From assembly GCF_006715785.1 (NCBI RefSeq), contig NZ_VFNX01000001.1, positions 496,001-560,000 of the forward strand: DNA of 64,000 nucleotides. Direction: 5' to 3'. The stretch comes from Streptomyces puniciscabiei (lineage in GTDB: Bacteria > Actinomycetota > Actinomycetes > Streptomycetales > Streptomycetaceae). This document shows, piece by piece, positions 54,245 through 61,731 of this stretch. The translations under genes were made by a program, and so were the position numbers. The notes under the pieces are model-generated. The model searched no databases. It worked only from the letters and a program-made list of their open reading frames with translations, and was not told the DNA's origin. Within the stretch, counting starts at the first letter, position 1, and each line of letters opens with the position of its first letter.

Positions 54245-54892
54245 TCAGGCCGCCAGCGCGGCGGGCCGGTCCTCCCCCACTGCCTTAACGGCGTGGGAGG
54301 TGCCCCCATCGTCCAACAGGTCCATCAGCGTTGCGCGGGCTCGGGCCACGCGGGAGCGGACCGTGCCGATCGGGCAGTCGCTCACCTCGGCGGCCTCCGC
54401 GTACGGCAGGCCGAGCAGCTGCGTGAGGGTGAACGCTTCCCGACGGTCATCGGGCAGCGACGCCAGCAGATCGAGCAGGGCGATGCCGTCGTCGAAGCCG
54501 GGCAGGTCGCACGGCTGGGCCAGCTCGATCGCCAACTGCCAGTCCGGTACGTCGGTCAGGCGGGGGCGGGCGGCGGCGTACCGGTAGCTGTCGATCACCG
54601 CTCGGCGGGCGATGGACAGCAGCCACGCCCGCGCCGAGGAACGCCCCTCGAACCGGTGCAGGCTGCTGAGGGCGCGCAGGAAGGTGTCCTGCGCGAGATC
54701 GTCCGCCGCCTGGGGATCGCCGCAGAGGTGGGCGACATAGCGCTGGACGTCCCGGTGCAGGGCGCGCACGAACTGCTCGACCGCGTGCGCGTCACCGCCT
54801 CGGGCGGCCAGCGCCCATGCGGTGATCGATTCGTCGGGCGCCGCCGGTTCGTAGTTCTTGGCGCGCGACGTGGGCAGGGCAGAGGTAATCAC
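54245..54892 (-). CDS. ECF sigma factor, SigC-like
   Basis: A 215-aa ECF sigma factor. Region 2: QAADDLAQDTFLRALSSLHRFEGRSSARAWLLSIARRAVIDSYR; region 4: LTQLLGLPYAEAAEVSDCPIGTVRSRVARARATL. It resembles SigC of Mycobacterium tuberculosis over the whole length, including SSAR-WLL-IAR and LLTQLLGL-YA-AA. No anti-sigma gene is next to it. GTG 54892 follows AAGGA. The C-terminal residues GGTSHAVKAVGEDRPA derive from a palindromic repeat (54271-54307). It probably recognises the GGGAACT-N16-CGACT promoters around it. Confidence 0.88.
   Translation of the reverse strand: MITSALPTSRAKNYEPAAPDESITAWALAARGGDAHAVEQFVRALHRDVQRYVAHLCGDPQAADDLAQDTFLRALSSLHRFEGRSSARAWLLSIARRAVIDSYRYAAARPRLTDVPDWQLAIELAQPCDLPGFDDGIALLDLLASLPDDRREAFTLTQLLGLPYAEAAEVSDCPIGTVRSRVARARATLMDLLDDGGTSHAVKAVGEDRPAALAA
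54271..54307. repeat. GC-rich palindromic repeat at the end of the sigma gene
   Basis: CCTCCCCCACTGCCTTAACG then GCGTGGGAGGTGCCCCC, an imperfect palindrome of a Streptomyces interspersed type, different in core from 38505 and 49143. It encodes the last residues of the sigma factor. Confidence 0.65.
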
Positions 54893-55071
54893 CTGGTGTC
54901 CTTCTCGGGTCAACCGTGATCCGGACCAGGGCACGCCGAAGCGCGCGGTCCGGTGAAAGTGGGAGGGACGGCCCTACGGCGTCGCTGTGGCGCTACAGCG
55001 CCTGTGCGGTCGTACGGCCGTGGCCCGAGGCGCGCACGGGCAGCCGGGCGGCCTCGGGAAGACAGCTGTCT

Positions 55072-55725
55072 TCAGGCGACAGCCGTTCCCACGGGCGGAC
55101 CCCGAGAAGTGATCGCATGGACGAGGAGGAGACGCGGCGCCCGGTCCGAGCGTCGGCGCCGCAGGTGGACGCGCGGGCGGTTCGGGGTGGCGGGCAGGGC
55201 GAGCAGCAACTGCAGCGGCGCCGCCAGCCATCCGGCCGCCGCCCGCAGGATCCGGAAGGCGGCCTTCTCGCCGTACGCCAGCCACAGGCCGCACAGCACC
55301 GCGGCGAGCAGGTGAGCGGCGAGCATGCCGGACGACGACGAACCGCCGTCCATGGAGTGCCCCATGTGATCCATGGGGCTGATGCCCGTGTGGTCCATAT
55401 GCAGGGCGCCCATGTCCATGGAGCCCATGCCGCTCATGCCCATGGAGGCCGAGCCGTCGGACGTGCCGGACGTCGACTGGGCGTAGGAGAACGCCTCGTG
55501 GAGCACCGTCTGGGCGGCGACCACGACCGTCACGATCAACGGCAGCCCGCGCTCACGCCCCGCCAGGCCCCAGCCCACGGCACCGGTCACGGCCCCGCCG
55601 GCGGCCAGCGCCCACGCCGGCACGTCGCTGCCGGACATCAGGACGTGGCCCAGGGCAGCGAGCAGCACGCACACGGCCGCGAACACCGCGGCCCGTGTCG
55701 CGCGAGCACACCACCCTGCCGTCAT
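55072..55725 (-). CDS. Met/His-rich membrane protein, paralogue 1
   Basis: A 217-aa membrane protein with about five helices. Between helices it carries a striking copper-ligand segment (MGMSGMGSMDMGALHMDHTGISPMDHMGHSMDGG). It shares AAVFA-LCVLLAALGH at the N-terminus and the GRER...LH-F pattern with the protein at 59903-60562. GAGG precedes ATG 55725. The family (DUF5134-like) is not characterised; copper storage or transport is inferred from composition and neighbours. Confidence 0.75.
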   Translation of the reverse strand: MTAGWCARATRAAVFAAVCVLLAALGHVLMSGSDVPAWALAAGGAVTGAVGWGLAGRERGLPLIVTVVVAAQTVLHEAFSYAQSTSGTSDGSASMGMSGMGSMDMGALHMDHTGISPMDHMGHSMDGGSSSSGMLAAHLLAAVLCGLWLAYGEKAAFRILRAAAGWLAAPLQLLLALPATPNRPRVHLRRRRSDRAPRLLLVHAITSRGPPVGTAVA

Positions 55726-55832
55726 GGTGCCTCATCCTCGCATCCGGGCTTCGGTCGTCATGCGTGGGTACGGACCTCCACGGGGGACCGTACTCAATCC
55801 GCAGGGTGTGATCCAGCCCACGACAACTGGCT

Positions 55833-55859
55833 GGAACTCGACGACAATCTGCCCCGACC
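55833..55859 (+). promoter_or_regulatory. orphan ECF-type box pair, plus strand
   Basis: GGAACT, 16 bp, CGACC on the plus strand between two minus-strand genes. It would read towards the end of the PCuAC gene in antisense. No plus-strand gene follows. Confidence 0.45.
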
Positions 55860-55876
55860 TCTAGGAGAGGACTCCT

Positions 55877-55891
55877 CCGCCCTCAGGGCGG
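55877..55891 (-). terminator. short hairpin after the PCuAC gene
   Basis: CCGCCC-TCA-GGGCGG, a perfect 6-bp stem just after the stop at 55896 (minus strand). Could stop both strands. Confidence 0.55.
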
Positions 55892-55895
55892 GCGA

Positions 55896-56417
55896 TCACG
55901 GACCGCTGTCGCTCGGGCGGATCACGACCGCGATCGTCTCGACCGGCGCGCTGCGCTCGAAGTGCAGCGTGAACGGTACAAGGTCACCCGCCCGCCAGTC
56001 GGCCCCGGCCCGCAGCGTCACGTCCACACCGCGCGGCGACATGGACAGCACACCGCCCGCAGGGACGCCGGCCGAGGTCACGTCCGTCTTGTACGCGGCC
56101 CGGCCGCCCAGCATGCGGTGCCCGCTGAGGGTGATCCGGCCGTGCGCGGCAGTGGACGTCACGTTCACCAGGCGGTCGTCCGCGCCACCGACGTTGGCGA
56201 TGTCGAAGAGCGCCGCGGTGTCCGTGCTGTTCCCGTACGGCAGGAGGACCCGCCCGTTCGAGACGGTGATCCGGGCCGGGCTGCCCGCCTTCCCGGCCCC
56301 GGCCCAGGTCGTCAGCCCTCCCAGGGCGAGGCTGCACGCGGCCACGGGCGCGAGCGCGGCGAGGAGGGTGTCGGTCAGCCGACGGCGAGTGGGTCGCCAG
56401 AGGTTCTGCTCGGTCAT
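55896..56417 (-). CDS. PCuAC-type periplasmic copper chaperone
   Basis: A 173-aa secreted protein. Signal or anchor helix: LLAALAPVAACSLALGGLTTWAG. ITVSNGRVLLPYGNSTDTAALFDIANVGGADDRLVNVTS and HRMLGG...MSPRGVDVTLRAG match the PCuAC domain, which delivers copper outside the membrane (for example to cytochrome oxidase). Some of the usual H(M)x10Mx21HxM ligands are changed or displaced. The start overlaps the ATPase stop by 4 bp (ATGA), so the two are translated together. Confidence 0.87.
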   Translation of the reverse strand: MTEQNLWRPTRRRLTDTLLAALAPVAACSLALGGLTTWAGAGKAGSPARITVSNGRVLLPYGNSTDTAALFDIANVGGADDRLVNVTSTAAHGRITLSGHRMLGGRAAYKTDVTSAGVPAGGVLSMSPRGVDVTLRAGADWRAGDLVPFTLHFERSAPVETIAVVIRPSDSGP

Positions 56418-58687
56418 CGGGTACGCCTCCGGGCGGGAGCGGGCGACGGCTGCCAGGCGCGCAGCCGCAGGCTGTTGCCCACGACCAGCAGCGAACTCAC
56501 CGACATCGCCGCCGCTGCGAGCATCGGATTGAGCAGGCCGACCATGGCGAGCGGCACGGTCACGACGTTGTAGCCGAAGGCCCAGACGAGGTTGGCCCGG
56601 ATCGTGCCCAGCGTGCGCCGGGCGAGCCGGACCGCGTCCGCCAACGCCTCGATGTCCCCGCGTACCAACGTCACGTCGGCGGCCCCGATGGCCACGTCCG
56701 TGCCGCTGCCCATGGCGATGCCCAGGTCGGCGCCGGCCAGGGCGGCGGCGTCGTTCACTCCGTCGCCGACGACCGCGACGCGGTAGCCCCGCTCCCGCAG
56801 GTCCCGTACGAGGTCGGCCTTGGCCTCGGGGGTGCAGCGGGCGTGCACCTCGTCGATGCCCAGGGCCGCGGCCACGGCCTGCGCGGGTGCCTCGCGGTCA
56901 CCGGTGGCGAGCACCGGCCGCACGCCGAGGCGCCGCAGCCGGTCCACCGCCCGGTAACTTCCGGGCCGTACGACGTCCCCGACATCGATCAGGGCCTCGG
57001 CCACGCCGTCCACCCGGACCAGGACGGGCGTGTGGGCGGCGGCCTCGGCCACCGACAGCGCGTCTGCCAGGGCGGTGGGCAACTCGCCGTCACAGGCGAG
57101 GACTTCCACCAGCCGGGCCTCGACCAGGCCGCGCACGCCCCGTCCCGGCACGGCGGCGAACTCGCTCACGTCCGGCAGCGGCCCCTCGGGGAGTTCCCGC
57201 CGGGCGTAGGAGGCGATCGCCCGGCCCAGGGGATGTTCCGAGCCGTGCTCGACGGCCCCGGCCAGCCGCAGCAGCGCCTCCCTGCCCAGTCCTTCGCGTA
57301 CGACCGTGACGCGGGCGACGGTCATGTGGCCGGAGGTGAGCGTGCCGGTCTTGTCCAGGACGACCGTGTCGATGTGCTGGAGCCCCTCCAGCGCCTGGGG
57401 TCCGCCGACCAGGACGCCCAGTTGGGCACCGCGGCCGGTCGCGGCCATCAGCGCGGTCGGCGTGGCCAGGCCGACCGCGCACGGGCAGGCCACGACGAGC
57501 ACGGCCACGCACGCGGTGACGGCGGCCTGCGGGTCGGCCCCGGCACCGAGCCAGAAACCGAGACAGGTGACGGCCAGCGCGAGCACGACGGGGACGAACA
57601 CCCCGGCCACCGTGTCGGCCAGCCGCTGCGCCCGTGCCTTGCCGGCCTGGGCCTCGGTCACCAGCCGGGTGATCCGGGCGAGCTGGGTGTCCGCGCCGAC
57701 GGCCGTGGCCTGCACCAGCAGCAGCCCGCCGGCGTTGACAGCGCCGCCGACCACCGCCGAACCCGGCCCGACCTCGACGGGCTCGCTCTCCCCGGTGACC
57801 AGGGACAGATCCACGGCCGAACTGCCCTCCACCACCTGCCCGTCGGTGGCCACCCGCTCCCCCGGCCGCACGACGAAGACCTGCCCCGGCCTCAACCACT
57901 CGATGGGAACGCGCCGTTCGTCGTCGCCTTCGCGGATCGTCACCTCTTTGGCGGCGAGTTGGGCCAGTGACCTGAGCGCCGCCCCGGTCCCGCGCCGGGC
58001 CCGCGCCTCCAGGAACCGCCCCGCCAGGACGAACAGCGGTACACCGACGGCGGCTTCGAGATAGAGGTGCGCCGCGCCGTCCGAAGCCGAGGGCACCAGA
58101 GTGAACGGCATCCGCATGCCGGGCTCCCCGGCACCGCCGAGGAAGAGCGCGTAGGCGGACCAGGAGAAGGACGCCACCACACCCAGCGACACCAGGGTGT
58201 CCATGGTCGCCGCCGCATGCCGAAGCCCACGCGCCGCCCGCACATGGAAGGGCAACGCACTCCAGACGGCGACCGGCGCGGCCAGCGCGAGGCACAGCCA
58301 CTGCCAGTTGCGGAACTGCAGCGCGGGCACCATCGACAGCACGAGCACGGGCACGGCGAGCAGAGCGGTGACCAGCAGCCGACTCCGCTCCTGGCGAGCG
58401 TCTTCGGGCTCGCCCGCGTCCTTGCCTTCCCCCGCCCCGGGCTGCTTGGGCGGCTCGGGCAGGGCAGCCGTGTAGCCGGCCTCCTCGACGGCGGCGACGA
58501 GTTCCCAGGGGCTGATCCGCGACGGGTGGCTCACCCGCGCTCGTCCGGTGGCCAGATTGACGGTCGCCGTGACCCCGTCCAGCCTGCCGAGCTTCTTCTC
58601 GACGCGCCTCACACAGGCCGCGCAGGTCATACCGCCGACGGTCAGGTCGGTCGTCACCAGGTCGACGGTCACCGGTTCCCCGCCCAT
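56414..58687 (-). CDS. copper P-type ATPase (CopA/CtpA-like)
   Basis: A 757-aa P1B-type ATPase. N-terminal HMA domain GGMTCAACVRRVEKKLG (CxxC about 22-25); six to eight helices; transmembrane metal site CPC in VVACPCAVGLATPTALMAATGRGA; phosphorylation site DKTGTLTSGH; GDGVNDAAAL hinge. The CPC motif marks Cu(I)/Ag(I) pumps. In the family, direction is outward. Coupled to the small protein before it (TGATG overlap at 58687) and PCuAC after it. It may load extracytoplasmic proteins rather than detoxify. Confidence 0.95.
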   Translation of the reverse strand: MGGEPVTVDLVTTDLTVGGMTCAACVRRVEKKLGRLDGVTATVNLATGRARVSHPSRISPWELVAAVEEAGYTAALPEPPKQPGAGEGKDAGEPEDARQERSRLLVTALLAVPVLVLSMVPALQFRNWQWLCLALAAPVAVWSALPFHVRAARGLRHAAATMDTLVSLGVVASFSWSAYALFLGGAGEPGMRMPFTLVPSASDGAAHLYLEAAVGVPLFVLAGRFLEARARRGTGAALRSLAQLAAKEVTIREGDDERRVPIEWLRPGQVFVVRPGERVATDGQVVEGSSAVDLSLVTGESEPVEVGPGSAVVGGAVNAGGLLLVQATAVGADTQLARITRLVTEAQAGKARAQRLADTVAGVFVPVVLALAVTCLGFWLGAGADPQAAVTACVAVLVVACPCAVGLATPTALMAATGRGAQLGVLVGGPQALEGLQHIDTVVLDKTGTLTSGHMTVARVTVVREGLGREALLRLAGAVEHGSEHPLGRAIASYARRELPEGPLPDVSEFAAVPGRGVRGLVEARLVEVLACDGELPTALADALSVAEAAAHTPVLVRVDGVAEALIDVGDVVRPGSYRAVDRLRRLGVRPVLATGDREAPAQAVAAALGIDEVHARCTPEAKADLVRDLRERGYRVAVVGDGVNDAAALAGADLGIAMGSGTDVAIGAADVTLVRGDIEALADAVRLARRTLGTIRANLVWAFGYNVVTVPLAMVGLLNPMLAAAAMSVSSLLVVGNSLRLRAWQPSPAPARRRTR

Positions 58688-58932
58688 CAGTGGCCGCCTC
58701 CGTGCATGTCCCCCATGTCGTCCGTGCCGCCGCCCCCGCCGGAATCGCCGCCCCCCCGGCTCGTGCCGGTGCCGTGCATGCCGGGCGCGACGGGCCCTGC
58801 GGCGACGCCGACGGCGTACGACACCGCGAACATCAGCGCCAGCAGGAGAAGGAATCCGCAGAGGGCGGGCGGAGGCACCAGCTTCCGCAACACCGCGCCC
58901 GCGCCGGAGAAGATGTGCCGGGACTTGTCCAT
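58687..58932 (-). CDS. small membrane protein with His/Met/Gly tail
   Basis: An 81-aa protein: one helix LCGFLLLLALMFAVSYAVGVAAG, then MHGTGTSRGGGDSGGGGGTDDMGDMHGGGH, a likely metal-binding tail on the outside. ATG 58932 is preceded by TTG 58935. First gene of the ATPase/PCuAC operon, with its stop overlapping the ATPase start. Confidence 0.8.
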   Translation of the reverse strand: MDKSRHIFSGAGAVLRKLVPPPALCGFLLLLALMFAVSYAVGVAAGPVAPGMHGTGTSRGGGDSGGGGGTDDMGDMHGGGH

Positions 58933-58992
58933 CAACCGCGTCTCCAGATCACGTCGTACGGCGTCGGTCGGATCGCGCCGTACCGCATCAGG

Positions 58993-59019
58993 AGTCGGGG
59001 CCGCCCGGGGTCGAGTTCC
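58993..59019 (-). promoter_or_regulatory. ECF-type promoter of the copper ATPase operon
   Basis: Minus strand GGAACT, 16 bp, CGACT; ends about 61 bp before the small membrane protein start. Confidence 0.78.
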
Positions 59020-59084
59020 GGAGCAAAGTTGTGGTCCGCGTCACGCGAGGGGCAACTGTGCCGGGGGGGCGCGCCGACGGAACA

Positions 59085-59117
59085 CTGCCCTGCCGACGGC
59101 TGTCGTCGGCAGGGCAG
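59085..59117 (-). terminator. hairpin after the YcnI-like gene
   Basis: CTGCCCTGCCGACG and CGTCGGCAGGGCAG form a perfect 14-bp stem with a short loop, just after the stop of the YcnI-like gene. Confidence 0.88.
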
Positions 59118-59122
59118 CTGCG

Positions 59123-59863
59123 CTACTCCGCCCGGGAGCCGGCGGAACGGCCGCGCACGACGGCAAAGCCCGCCGCGGCCAGGCCCAGCACCCCGGCGAC
59201 CAGCCCGGCGATGCCGAGACCGCGGGCGGTCGAGTCGCCGGCCGAGGCGGTCGACTTGGCGCTGTCGGAGCCCTTCGAACCCGCCGGCGAGACGGTCGAA
59301 GTGCCACCGCCGTCCTCCGTGCCCTTGGCGGTGAGCTTGAGCACGGGCGCCGGGTTCTCCGGCTCCTGGCCGCCCTGCGCCTCCTCGATCCAGCGGACGA
59401 TCTTGCCGTCGGAGTACGTCTGCAGGGTCTTGAAGGTCAGCCGGCCGGTGTCGTCGGGCAGCTGGCCGAAGGCTACGTTGAATTCCTCGTACTGGCCCGG
59501 CGCGATCTTGCCGCCGCTGAAGGTGATCTCGGAGACGGCGTCGGTGATGGTGCCGTCGTCGGTCTTGACGGGCGTCTTGAGCTTGGTGTTGGTGACCTGG
59601 GCGGTCCAGCCGTCCTGCGGGTGCACCAGCACGCCGAGGACAGGGTGGTCGGTGGGCAGGAAGACCTGGACCTTGGTGGTGGAGGCGTTGTCCTCCTCGT
59701 TGGGGACACGGAAGGTCAGCACGCCGTCGGTGGCGCCCTTGGCGTAGCTGTCGGGGTGGACGGTGACGTGCGCGGAGGCGACGCCCGCGGCAGCGAGGAG
59801 TCCGGCGGCGGTCAGGGCCGTGACGGCGCCGGCGCGGCGCAGGGTGGTGCGGGTCCTGGACAT
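59123..59863 (-). CDS. YcnI-like copper-binding protein (DUF1775)
   Basis: A 246-aa secreted, C-terminally anchored protein. The signal peptide ends ...AGVASA-HVTVHPDSY, so the mature protein begins with His, which is the copper ligand in YcnI. The beta domain with VTNTKLKTPV and EEFNVAFGQLPDDTG is DUF1775; a Ser/Thr linker and a C-terminal helix with RGRSA follow. Family members take part in copper homeostasis. It lies 39 bp after the membrane protein at 59903 on the same strand. Confidence 0.93.
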   Translation of the reverse strand: MSRTRTTLRRAGAVTALTAAGLLAAAGVASAHVTVHPDSYAKGATDGVLTFRVPNEEDNASTTKVQVFLPTDHPVLGVLVHPQDGWTAQVTNTKLKTPVKTDDGTITDAVSEITFSGGKIAPGQYEEFNVAFGQLPDDTGRLTFKTLQTYSDGKIVRWIEEAQGGQEPENPAPVLKLTAKGTEDGGGTSTVSPAGSKGSDSAKSTASAGDSTARGLGIAGLVAGVLGLAAAGFAVVRGRSAGSRAE

Positions 59864-59902
59864 GAGGTGAGGGATCTCCGTACGGAAGAAGGGATGTCGG
59901 GT

Positions 59903-60562
59903 TCAGATCGCGTACGACAGCGCGTACGACATCCCGGGCGGCGGCCCCCGCCGGTGAACGGCGTACCTCAGCCGCACCTGCCGCAACCCCCACGGCCCAC
60001 CGACAGCCCGACGCACCGGCCCTGGCCCGGCCGGCGCACGCCACGCCCCGCCGGCCACCCGCCACCAGGCGGCAAGCCCCGGCACGAACGCGACCGCCCA
60101 CCGCAGCAGTGACCACAGTGCCACCTCACCGCGCCGCAGCCACCAGGTCAGCAGCAGGGCCGCCCCGGCATGCGCGGCGGTGGCGTGCGGTGTCAGTGCA
60201 TGGGCCGCTTGGACCATCCGCATACCGTGCATGACCATCACGGCGTGAGGGGGCTCGGCGGCGTGGAAGACAAGGTGCAACCCGCCCTGGGCGGCCAGAG
60301 TCCCCGTGCCGATGGCGGCCGGCGACCGCTCACGGCCGCCCAGGAGGCAGCCCGCCGCGAAGACCGGCACGAACGAGGCGACCTGTACCCACACCGGTGG
60401 CGCCATGCCCGTGGCCATGGCATGCCCTCCGGCAGCGAGCAGCACGCACAGCACGGCGAACACCGCCGCGCGCACGCTCCGCACCGCCAGGGACACACTC
60501 ACGGCACCTGATGCTGCCACGCGTCCAAAGGATCTCTCCCCCGGCCCAGGCACACGCATCAC
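59903..60562 (-). CDS. His/Met-containing membrane protein, paralogue 2
   Basis: A 219-aa protein with about five helices, paralogous to 55072-55725 (AAVFAVLCVLLAAGGHA, GRERSPAAIG, LHLVFH). A loop contains HAVMVMHGMRMVQAAHALTPHATAAHAG. The start is uncertain: GTG 60562, ATG 60559 or an internal GTG near 60502. It is first in an operon with the YcnI-like gene, under an ECF-type promoter about 42 bp upstream. Function unknown; copper context. Confidence 0.72.
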   Translation of the reverse strand: MMRVPGPGERSFGRVAASGAVSVSLAVRSVRAAVFAVLCVLLAAGGHAMATGMAPPVWVQVASFVPVFAAGCLLGGRERSPAAIGTGTLAAQGGLHLVFHAAEPPHAVMVMHGMRMVQAAHALTPHATAAHAGAALLLTWWLRRGEVALWSLLRWAVAFVPGLAAWWRVAGGAWRAPAGPGPVRRAVGGPWGLRQVRLRYAVHRRGPPPGMSYALSYAI

Positions 60563-60603
60563 CGCCCACGACTCGTACCTGGTCGATCCGCCTCCTCCTT
60601 ACG

Positions 60604-60631
60604 AGTCGGACGCGAGTGCTGTTCAGTTCCC
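60604..60631 (-). promoter_or_regulatory. ECF-type promoter of the YcnI operon
   Basis: Minus strand GGGAACT, 16 bp, CGACT; ends about 42 bp before the first possible start of the membrane protein. Confidence 0.8.
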
Positions 60632-60779
60632 AGCCATCTTGGCGAAATCGAAGCACCGGTAGCGCCCCGGGGAGCACGGGCGCACGCCCGCCGCCTCCGC
60701 GCCCCCTGCGCACGAGGGGGTTGCGCGTCCGCCGCATCCGCGACGGGTATCTCCGGGGCAGTCCCCCCGCGGCCACCCA

Positions 60780-60810
60780 CCGGTCCGGCCGGTCCGGCCG
60801 GTCCGTCCGG
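60780..60810. repeat. GGCCGGTCC tandem repeat
   Basis: Three 9-bp units, the last imperfect, upstream of the small Cys-rich protein gene. Confidence 0.7.
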
Positions 60811-60852
60811 ACGCCGGAGTGCCGCAACCCCATCCCACGGAGGTGGATCAGC

Positions 60853-61062
60853 ATGACCGACACCAGCGGGCTGGAACCCGTCGCCACGTTCTGCGGCAAC
60901 TGCAACTGCGGCTGTCCCCAGCTGTTCGTCGACCCGGCCGCCCCCACCGACCGCCGCATCGTCCTGACCGACGACTTCGGCCAGCAGGTCCGGATGAGCG
61001 CCGACCAGTTCTCCTCGATCGTCGCCGACGCCAAGGCAGGCAAGCTGGACGGCATCGCCTGA
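60853..61062 (+). CDS. small Cys-rich protein
   Basis: A 69-aa protein with a cluster FCGNCNCGCPQLFVDP near the N-terminus and an acidic, hydrophilic remainder. GGAGG precedes ATG 60853. The four closely spaced Cys suggest metal or redox function, and it adjoins the copper region, but no ECF-type promoter is present and similar small proteins are widespread in actinomycetes. Function not known. Confidence 0.75.
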   Translation: MTDTSGLEPVATFCGNCNCGCPQLFVDPAAPTDRRIVLTDDFGQQVRMSADQFSSIVADAKAGKLDGIA

Positions 61063-61399
61063 CCGACAGCCGCAGGGCAACGCGAAGGCGGCCCGCACGG
61101 GCGACTCCCTGTTCCAGTCGCTGCACGGCGCCGGGCCGCCGACCCTCGCGACCTGCCGGGTGTTTCACATCACACCACGCCACGGAACGCGGGCGTGCTC
61201 GTCGCGCCGTTCCTGCTCGTCGCGGCGGTCACTGTACGCGGTGCGCAGGGGCCCTTGCCCGTGCCGGCTCGTGAACCAGGACAGCGGCAGCGTGCGGTCA
61301 TGCCATTGGCACCGAGGCCCCGCCTGGAACGGGTCCAGCACCCAATGTCCTCCGGCCCTCGCCTTCATGTGACAGAGCAGTGCCGCTAGCTTTCGTGAC
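61063..61399. other. no gene seen
   Basis: About 340 bp; GGAAC...GTTCC inverted pair near 61183-61212 but no coding frame of interest. Confidence 0.35.
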
Positions 61400-61720
61400 G
61401 TGGCACGCGACGAGGCAAGGCAGGTGGAGGTGGTCCACCGTCCCGGGGACCCGCCGGAACCGCCTCTGCATGTACAGATGGGCGACGAGGTCCACATCAC
61501 CTTGCGCGGGTCACCCGCATACGGGTGGACGCCGGTCGAGGTGGTCGCAGGTCCCTTGACGGTGACCGCGTCAGAAACGACGGACGGAACCGTAAGGGCC
61601 ACGGTCGATGCGGTCGGTGCGGGCGAGGCGGAGCTGCGGTCGACCTCCTCGTTTCGCGGGGATCGGTTCGGGCCGCAGACGCGGCTCTGGCGGCTGCTGG
61701 TGCACGTCGAACCGGCGTAG
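61400..61720 (+). CDS. small chagasin-like beta protein, cytosolic
   Basis: A 106-aa protein. MGDEVHITLRGSPAYGWTPVEVVAGPLTVT has the pattern of chagasin-like protease-inhibitor domains (GD-v-i-L--np--GY-W). No signal peptide. GTG 61400. It faces the lipoprotein at 61732, which has the same motif pair, so one may be a duplicate of the other. Confidence 0.55.
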   Translation: MARDEARQVEVVHRPGDPPEPPLHVQMGDEVHITLRGSPAYGWTPVEVVAGPLTVTASETTDGTVRATVDAVGAGEAELRSTSSFRGDRFGPQTRLWRLLVHVEPA

Positions 61721-61731
61721 GCGTACGACGG

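Noticed and set aside
55740..55780. A second ECF-type match (GGAGGT-N16-CGACC, minus) before the Met/His-rich protein at 55072
   Set aside because: The -35 box differs at two of the six core bases, so I do not count it with the others.
60780..60810. CRISPR-like repeat
   Set aside because: The 9-bp units are directly adjacent with no spacers; it is a plain tandem repeat.
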